This document shows, one piece after another, positions 57,464-64,000 of a stretch of DNA of 64,000 nucleotides. This DNA comes from Ptychodera flava (taxonomy: Eukaryota; Hemichordata; Enteropneusta; Ptychoderidae): contig NC_091934.1 in assembly GCF_041260155.1 (NCBI RefSeq), positions 43,602,398-43,666,397 of the forward strand. Direction: 5' to 3'. The position numbers and the translations under genes were made by a program. Under the pieces are notes generated by a model that did not search any database, was not told the DNA's origin, and saw only the letters and a list, made by a program, of their open reading frames with translations. Each line of letters starts with the position of its first letter. Position 1 is the first letter of the stretch.

Positions 57464-57558
57464 TAGCCCTGCCTACAGGTCTGTGTGTTCCCGGCGTGAT
57501 ACGGCCTCAACCACAGGCCGTATCACGCCGGGAACACACAGATCTGTACGCAGGGCTA
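57464..57558. mobile_element. 95-bp TAG..CTA foldback, 9-bp target duplication
   Basis: TAGCCCTGCCTACAGGTCTG and the complement form a hairpin with an 8-bp loop region. CGCCTGGCA flanks it (57455-57463 and 57559-57567). The empty sites are at 3906 and 13965. The termini match the 310-bp element at 15660. Confidence 0.88.
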
Positions 57559-58074
57559 CGCCTGGCAGTGTTGACAATAACTTGATTCAGCTATGTTCGC
57601 TGCGTTCATTTCACGTGAAGTACATCCCTAGACTTGCTCCAAGTCTATGGGCATGTAGGCGCTGAATGTCAAAACACAATAAATTGGAGGAATGAACTAC
57701 GGCAGACCGTCACGCTAGGTGGTAGGCTAGCGCTTGGCCAGCCGATAACTGCTGCCGAGAAAAGCCAGGCAAATTGGGACAGTCTAGTGTACTATGCAAA
57801 CATCACGTGAAAGATGCTATAAGATGTCGGGTAAAGGTCAACTAGGTGAAATCAAATGTGTAATCCTCTCCTACCTTTGTAATTACCAAGATTCCCCGCT
57901 GGATCAAGGCAAATGTAAAGTTATTTTTCCTGCATAAACTATTGATAACTTGGTCAATAACTTTTTGATCACTTATATTTTTTCAGTATTTTATAGGTCT
58001 GAAATATTTTACACAGATGACCTTTAAACCAGTTCATTGTGAAGTCATGATATACGACAAAGCATATTCATCCA

Positions 58075-58218
58075 TAGTCTTGCATGCCAGACCCCGAATC
58101 ACAGCTGCAAGAAACAGGTAACCTGCGGCTACTCGCGGCTCCGCCGCTGGTGGCGCACTTCGTACGCCTATCAAACACAGACGCAGGTTCGATGTCTGGC
58201 ACCTGGCATGCGAGACTA
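58075..58218. mobile_element. TAG..CTA foldback before P450 copy 4, partly eroded
   Basis: Same insertion as at 23928 and 32511, with much of the left inner arm lost. ATTCATC flanks remain. Confidence 0.75.
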
Positions 58219-58309
58219 ATTCATCGACGACCAATCACACTCACTGAAAAGTAGAGTAACAGTGATTAATCTTACATCATATCACGGTGAACGCGATTTG
58301 CTTCTAACT

Positions 58310-58634
58310 ATGTTCGAGTTTCTCCGTGTTGTCTTCGTTCTAATCGTCATATTAGCCACAACTCTGTGGTATCGTCACTATCGACGCAACCTACCACCTG
58401 GTCCCTTGGGTCTGCCTTTAATTGGATGTCTGTTACGTCTTGGAGGAAGACCTCACAAAAAATTTACGGAATGGGCTAAAGTGTATGGAGACGTCTTCAG
58501 TGTGCGACTTGGTACGGAGCTAGTGGTGATTCTGAACAGCAATCGAGCGATCAAAGAAGCTTTCATCAAAAAGTCTTCCATGTTCTCTTCGAGGGTACAA
58601 GAGGGACTTTTTAATCAGCTGTTTAATAACAAAG
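58310..58634 (+). CDS. P450 copy 4, exon 1
   Basis: Open; the translation matches copy 2 exon 1 up to the splice donor. Confidence 0.9.
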
Positions 58635-58812
58635 GTAAGAGAACAGAAGATTAGCTTCCTATGGCGACGACCCTTGAACCTAGCGCGTTCGATATACGCC
58701 ACAAGTACCGCTGCAATATATCACAGCTCGAAGAAGATCAATTTCTTAAGGAGGCGTTAATCATAAATCCGATTCCACTGACACCCGAGTGCCAATAGCC
58801 ATATTGTCAATG

Positions 58813-58825
58813 AGGTCAAAGGTCC
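58813..58825 (+). promoter_or_regulatory. DR1-like site, copy 4 intron 1
   Basis: AGGTCAAAGGTCC, as in copies 2 and 3. Confidence 0.3.
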
Positions 58826-58950
58826 CGTAACTGGGTCAAATGTCGCGATGTTGCGTTCCTTCGACAACCTTCACCTTAAGGTAAAAATCTGGTTTTTAAT
58901 ATTGACCCCGAGCTGTCGACCGCTCGGTATATTTCTATATCAACTTCTTA

Positions 58951-61333
58951 GGGGAGAACCATTTGATTTTTTTGGGGGGTATGGAGGATTGTGAGAAAAA
59001 AAAATTGTCACCAGGTGAGATAGAAGAAAAAAAATTGATTCTGTCATGGCCTGAGAACAAAAATTGTCATAACAGACAGAAGTGAAAAAAATATTTTCAC
59101 AATGCACCAAAAATTAGCAAAATTTGGAAACCTTATTATCATGTATTCTTTGCCGGCGCAAATGTTTTTACTCCAGCAATTCTTATGGTTTTTTCCCATC
59201 ACTTATCATAAGAATACACTACATAGGTCTACTTTACACCTCAGTACACTCAATGTTTTCCTTCCCTTTTCTGACCCAAGAAAACATTTCAGGATTTCTG
59301 TTGCAATATCTCAATGGCATAGGCACTATCTAAAGGGGACTATTTGACTTCTGTAAATTGTGAAAATTTAGAACACAAGACAGGAGTCAATAAACTAGTG
59401 TTCAAACCAATATATCATTCTCTTAATATATGTTAGAAAGATGTTCAATTTGACAATGAAAAATCGAGGAACAACAAATATAATGAAATACAATGTGGGA
59501 GCCTTGTTTCTCTGACAACAAAAGATAATATCTTCCCTGAGAACTTACATCGATGCTTGGTAATGTTAATTATAATATGACACCACACACGGATCGCTCA
59601 TTATAGAGTCCGTCAACAGTGGCGAACTCTCTCAATAACTAATCTGGCTTCTCCTCTTTGATTGAGAACGAAGATGACTTAATAATCACACAACCAAGCG
59701 GAGGGGATACAAAACAAGAGAGTGACTGATGAAGGAACCCCATTTTTGGTTCTTAAAGACCGTTAAGACGAATCTCTCAATCAACAAACCGGTTTACTGG
59801 GGACTGAGATCACATGACCAAGGTCAAAGCACTATCGATTCACCGGTGTCTCGCCATGTATTCGGAGGAATGTGAGTGGGGAGGGGGTCACTAAAAAATT
59901 GGAAACTTCAGGGGGCGTTACTGAAAATGTGGAGAAGAAGGGGGCGGGGTTACTCAATTTTTTTGTGCGAAATAAACTGAAACACATCTCAGATTGCACC
60001 ATTGCACACATCCATTTCTCAAAATTTTCGATGCGAGAGGGGAGTACCCCCTCTCGTGCTCTCCCCCTTGGGTCTTCTAACAGTTTTACTGGTAAAAGAC
60101 AAATTGAAAATACCTCTCAGATTGCACTACACTGCACCGTGGCGCACATCAATTTCTCAAAATTTTCACAGGATCTAGGACAAAACGGAACTGTTGTGGA
60201 TTTATCCTTTATTATCACAGAAACATGTTTTAATTTACCTCAGTTCAATGACCATTTTGACAGTTAAACATACTATAATCCGCCTTTTCATTAGAAGCTG
60301 GCAGCTGGAGAAATGACACAAGAAGGTCACAGACTTTCCGTTCCTGTATATTCATTTGTCTTCAGTCTCTGGCAAACAGAACTGTTTTTCACAAATTGTA
60401 TTGTCGTTGTTTGGTTGTTGAATATTGTGACTCAAACACTGATCATATAAAAATGTAAAAATATCAGTGTTCAATGTCATTTTCAAGCAGTTTTACTGAG
60501 TGCAAAATAAACTGAAACTCCTCTCAGATTGCACCATTGAACACATCAATTTCTCAAAATTTCCAATACGACAGGGGGAACCCCCTCTCGTGCTCTCCCC
60601 TTGGGGTAATTTAACAGTTTCACTTAGTAACAAAATAAAAAAATACCTTTCAGATTGCACCAGACTGCACCATTGCACACATCAATATCTTAAAAATTTC
60701 CATGCTAGATAGGGGAAAGCCCCTGTGACACTTTCCCAGTGTTCACCCCCTGTACTTTCAAATTCTGCCCGGCCAGATATCCTAGTGAAAACCCTGTCAT
60801 AATATCCATCCAAATTGAACAATACACTATATGGTTAGATACTGCGTGAGCTGTTATATCTTTATTTTATTGTGACTTTGAATTTCATTTTGATAGGTTC
60901 ACCTTCTTTGAACCATCATGAGATAACTGATGATAGTCTAGCAGGGCACATCAGGATTTGAAAGGTCTTTACTGTTGCTGTATTTTGTAAATTTTACAAT
61001 TACATGTATTGGTATTTAACTAAGTGGGGGATCAGTCAAAATTTCAGAGATAGAGAGGGAGGTTACTACATTTATCATGGTTGGCGAGGGTGGGGAGGAT
61101 CACTCGAAATTTCGGAGTTTCAGGCCGTAAATAATGACGACTCCCTTATATACAACGCATTACAAACTTGATGACTAATAAAAACAAATTTGCACTGCTA
61201 CTCAATTTGAAAAAATAAATTGATGCAGGTCTGACTGTAGGAAAAAAAATTGCTGTCACTCTGATAGGAAAAAAAATTGCTCCCATACCCACTTCTCCAT
61301 TACCCCCCCCCCAGAAATCAAATGGTTCTCCCC
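58951..61333. mobile_element. Harbinger-like element (copy 4 paralogue)
   Basis: 2383 bp, with ends GGGGAGAACCATTTGATTTT and the complement and TTA flanks (58948-58950 and 61334-61336). The interior is the same as at 24786. Confidence 0.75.
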
Positions 61334-62271
61334 TTAGAAACGAGAAATGGACGACATAACTTCGCTCGATTCTGAAATTTGAGTATTGGGAATGGGCATG
61401 GAGTAGGGTCGGGGATGTCGATATAGCCCCTAAATAGTCGTACAGCGCAGCTTCTTGCCCGGGTGTCGATAGAAACTCCGTAATTATAAATGACCTCGGA
61501 TCTGTGTTCCGTTCGAAGGTCATCTGGGAACGGCTTAGGCGGCCATGCTCTAGGGCTGTGTGACCAGAGGCATATGGCCTCTTGTGTATATCCTGTTTCA
61601 ATATTCCTTACTCATGAGCTCGGTGTTCGTGTTCAGTGTCTGTAGACATATCGTAACCAATGTAGGTGGCCTTGCCCTCACTGTATTTAGAATTATTTAT
61701 CCGGTAAGCCAAGCGAGCGGTCAAACTTTAAATCCGGGGGTCAAATGTGATGCAAATTAGACAGAATAAGAAAATTTCAGTCCAAGATAGCGGCCAGGTC
61801 CTGTGACCAATGAAAATTTAAAGGAACAGGTGCATTAGTACTCTTTGGGCCTGCTTTGAGCCCATCAGCCCTGCAAGTTTGAAATGGCTGCGTGCAGCGG
61901 TCTCTGAGATCTAGGTCGACAAAAAATTGACGGAAGAAGAAGTTGGCTGTTGTTGTAGTTGAAGAAAGCTGTTCTCCAGTAAAACCAGTAGACCGTGCAA
62001 AAATACGATACCAGAGAAATAAATAACCCCAAGTTAACCGATTATTGAAAATGGCCTCTATCCTAATGTTATCTCTACGGGAAAAATTCATTTTCGATTT
62101 TTGGCAAAAGTAAGTTGGTGAAAATTGTATTTATTTAAGGGCTTCACAATGAACTCATAAATTGTCAAGTGGTCGATCAGAAAAGTATTACAAAAATTGA
62201 GAACCCGAGTCTTGGTCTTCAAGGCGTATTTACCTTTATACTGAGAACCTTTTCTTCATTCTTGTATGCAG

Positions 62272-63250
62272 GCATACTCTCTGCGCCATGGCCAATATGG
62301 AAAGACCTCCGTAAATCCTGCTTGGAAATCTTCCATGAGCTAGGAATGGCAAAAAACTCGACCGAACTACGAATTCAAGAGGAAAGCCAACATCTCGCGA
62401 AGACTCTGCGACAATTAAACGGTGCGCCGACAGATTTGAGTCAGGTGCTTATGAGTGCCGTTTCCAACATAACCTGTAACTTGCTGTTCGGGAAGCGATT
62501 CGATTATGACGACGAAGAGTTCAAGGGACTTCTTGAGATCAGTCGTCAGTTAGCAGTGAATACTCAGCAGTCTTCAATTCTCAGTTTTATTCCATCGTTG
62601 TGCCGTTTGCCCTTGCCAATAAAAACCAGGCTGATGGCAGAGCACAACCGAATGGGTATGTTCATGGAGAAGGCAATAGCCGAACATACAGAGACGATTT
62701 CACAGTGTGAAACTGTTCAAGAGTCGTTTATCAGAGGGTACGTAAGTCAAGTGAAAAACTACAAAAGAAATCCATCAAACAGGTACAACTCAAGCACTTT
62801 CTCAGAAGATCCAGACCACCTCAAATATTCTTTAATGGTCCTTTTCACCGCTGGAACGGAAACCTCTGCAACTACTTTGCTATGGGTCTTACTCTATCTC
62901 TGCCTAAACCAGGACATCCAAGAGAATTGTTTTAGCGAAATTAAAAACGCCATTGGCCTTGAAAATACCCCATCCTATGCCGACAAGACCAAACTCCCGT
63001 ACGTGGAAGCAGTATTGTTGGAAGTTCAGAGAATAGCAAGCATTGTTCCAATCGGTATTGCACGGTCTATGATGGAAGATGCTGAGCTCTATGGTTACAA
63101 CATTCCGAAGGGAGCTATGGTAATGCCAAACTTCTGGGCTGTGCACATGAATGAGGACCTGTGGGAGCAACCAGAGAAGTTTGATCCTGCTAGGTTTCTG
63201 GATGATCGGGAGACTTGTGAACAGTGAACGGCTTATGCCGTTTTCAGTCG
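62272..63250 (+). CDS. P450 copy 4, exon 2 (2-bp deletion near its end)
   Basis: In frame through AGTETSATT, the ExxR and FDPARF, then shifted at about 63206. The splice sites are intact. Confidence 0.87.
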
Positions 63251-64000
63251 GTAAGTCGTGATATTAAGCACAGAATGGCTGCGTTTCAACCAAGGCAACG
63301 CTTTAGCAAAGAACAAAGTTATTTCTGTAAATTAAAACATGCCCACCATTAAGGGACAAAACCGCTCTTTTTGGAGTGTTTGTTTGTTAATATGAAGATT
63401 TCTTTGCGTTGTTTGAATACTTTAAAACACAGAAATACAGTTGCACCCAACCTCTACTTGCTTGCAGCCAGAACAATTTTAACTTGTCGTGGATCATTCT
63501 AGGATTTCTACCGTAAAATCAGCTACAGCGTACGACTCTGACTGTGCATGACTAAATGATTATATACTGTTACATAAAATTTGGACCTGATTCAAGTTTT
63601 CGTTATGAAATCTTGATTGGTGGTGCGTTTCATGTGGAGAAGGATATATATAGCAGCATATATAGCAGCTTTCACTTCATTGTGGCGACATTTATTGACA
63701 TAAGAAATCTGGATAAAACACCAGGTTGGGATATAGTAGTTCGTTTCGTCTTTAGGTCAAGAACAAAATCATCTATTTGCATTCAGCAAAGAAATACGTG
63801 TTTACATTGCTGAAGTTATGCGCCCTCATTTTGTAAAGTGTGTGACTTTATATATGCAATGGATTCTTGCATCAAGTAAAGGTTAAAAATGAGCGACATT
63901 GTCCCTTAAATCCTGTGTTTATACTCACATCTTCTGTCAATAAAATACTTGTTCATCTATTCCAGGTTTTTAACGTTTTTCTTATAATTGTATCACAGCC
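63251..64000 (+). other. intron 2 of P450 copy 4, partial
   Basis: It aligns with the first 750 bp of intron 2 in copy 2 and lacks the insertions of copies 1 and 3. The last bases (ATAATTGTATCACAGC) lie about 100-110 bp before the exon 3 acceptor in the other copies. Confidence 0.8.

Larger units (their letters stand above)
56934..58309 (+). other. 5'-side spacer and upstream region of P450 copy 4
   Basis: The complete version of the shared spacer, interrupted only by a 95-bp foldback, running into the shared upstream region (57831 on). No coding exon is seen. Confidence 0.7.
58310..64000 (+). pseudogene. cytochrome P450, CYP2 clan, copy 4 (frameshift; runs off the window)
   Basis: Exon 1 is 58310-58634 and exon 2 is 62272-63250; exon 3 must lie beyond 64000. 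Exon 2 is 979 bp, two short of the others. Around 63206 the sequence GATGATCGGGAGAC replaces GATGACTCGGGAAGAC, which turns FLDDSGRLV into FLDDRETCEQ and a stop just before the heme-loop exon. Without the Cys ligand the product would be inactive. The rest of both exons is open and close to copy 2, so the lesion is recent, or could be a sequence error. Whether exon 3 is present is unknown. Confidence 0.82.

Overview
The window is eukaryotic, intron-containing DNA. It is AT-rich and packed with non-coding repeats: CR1/L2-type LINEs, Helentron-like elements, and hAT-, Harbinger-, TTAA- and MULE-like miniature transposons. It most resembles the genome of a marine invertebrate, possibly a deuterostome such as a hemichordate; the sequence alone does not settle the species.

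The only host genes I can support are four tandem, same-strand copies of one three-exon cytochrome P450 gene (CYP2 clan, 499 codons when intact; coding exons of 325, 981 and 194 bp; GT-AG introns, both phase 1). Copy 1 lies at 5539-9387, copy 2 at 24162-30145, copy 3 at 32791-49707, and copy 4 from 58310 to beyond the window end. Only copy 2 reads through intact. Copy 1 has three single-base deletions in exon 2, copy 3 has a nonsense codon, and copy 4 has a 2-base deletion. The locus therefore looks like a young gene-birth-and-death array. Copy 1 is the most divergent; copies 2-4 are close to each other and share a 2.4-kb Harbinger-like insertion in intron 1 that copy 1 lacks.

The spacers are also duplicated. 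After each exon 3 comes the same series: 3' flank, a TTAA-flanked foldback, a LINE fragment, a GTT microsatellite, a Helentron-like element, a 31-bp-TIR element, and a 5' flank ending in a foldback just upstream of the next exon 1. The first 5.3 kb carries a worn version of this series, so another P450 copy probably once stood, or still stands, to the left.

Because the copies align, each later insertion has an empty-site control. These include a 9.4-kb block between copies 1 and 2 (a tandemly doubled 3.5-kb unit carrying 225-bp repeats with a perfect DR1 motif, plus a 5'-truncated LINE). Copy 3 intron 1 holds an 8.04-kb element with 1.67-kb inverted repeats built of 176-bp tandem repeats and flanked by a 6-bp target duplication. 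Copy 3 intron 2 holds a Helentron-like element with a nested hAT-like MITE and a lone LTR. A 3.7-kb LINE lies between copies 3 and 4.

The most unusual signals are a recurrent class of foldback elements that begin TAG and end CTA with 9-bp target duplications (eight insertions at seven distinct loci), and the giant tandem-repeat-armed inverted-repeat element. No RNA gene, CRISPR array or prokaryotic feature was seen.
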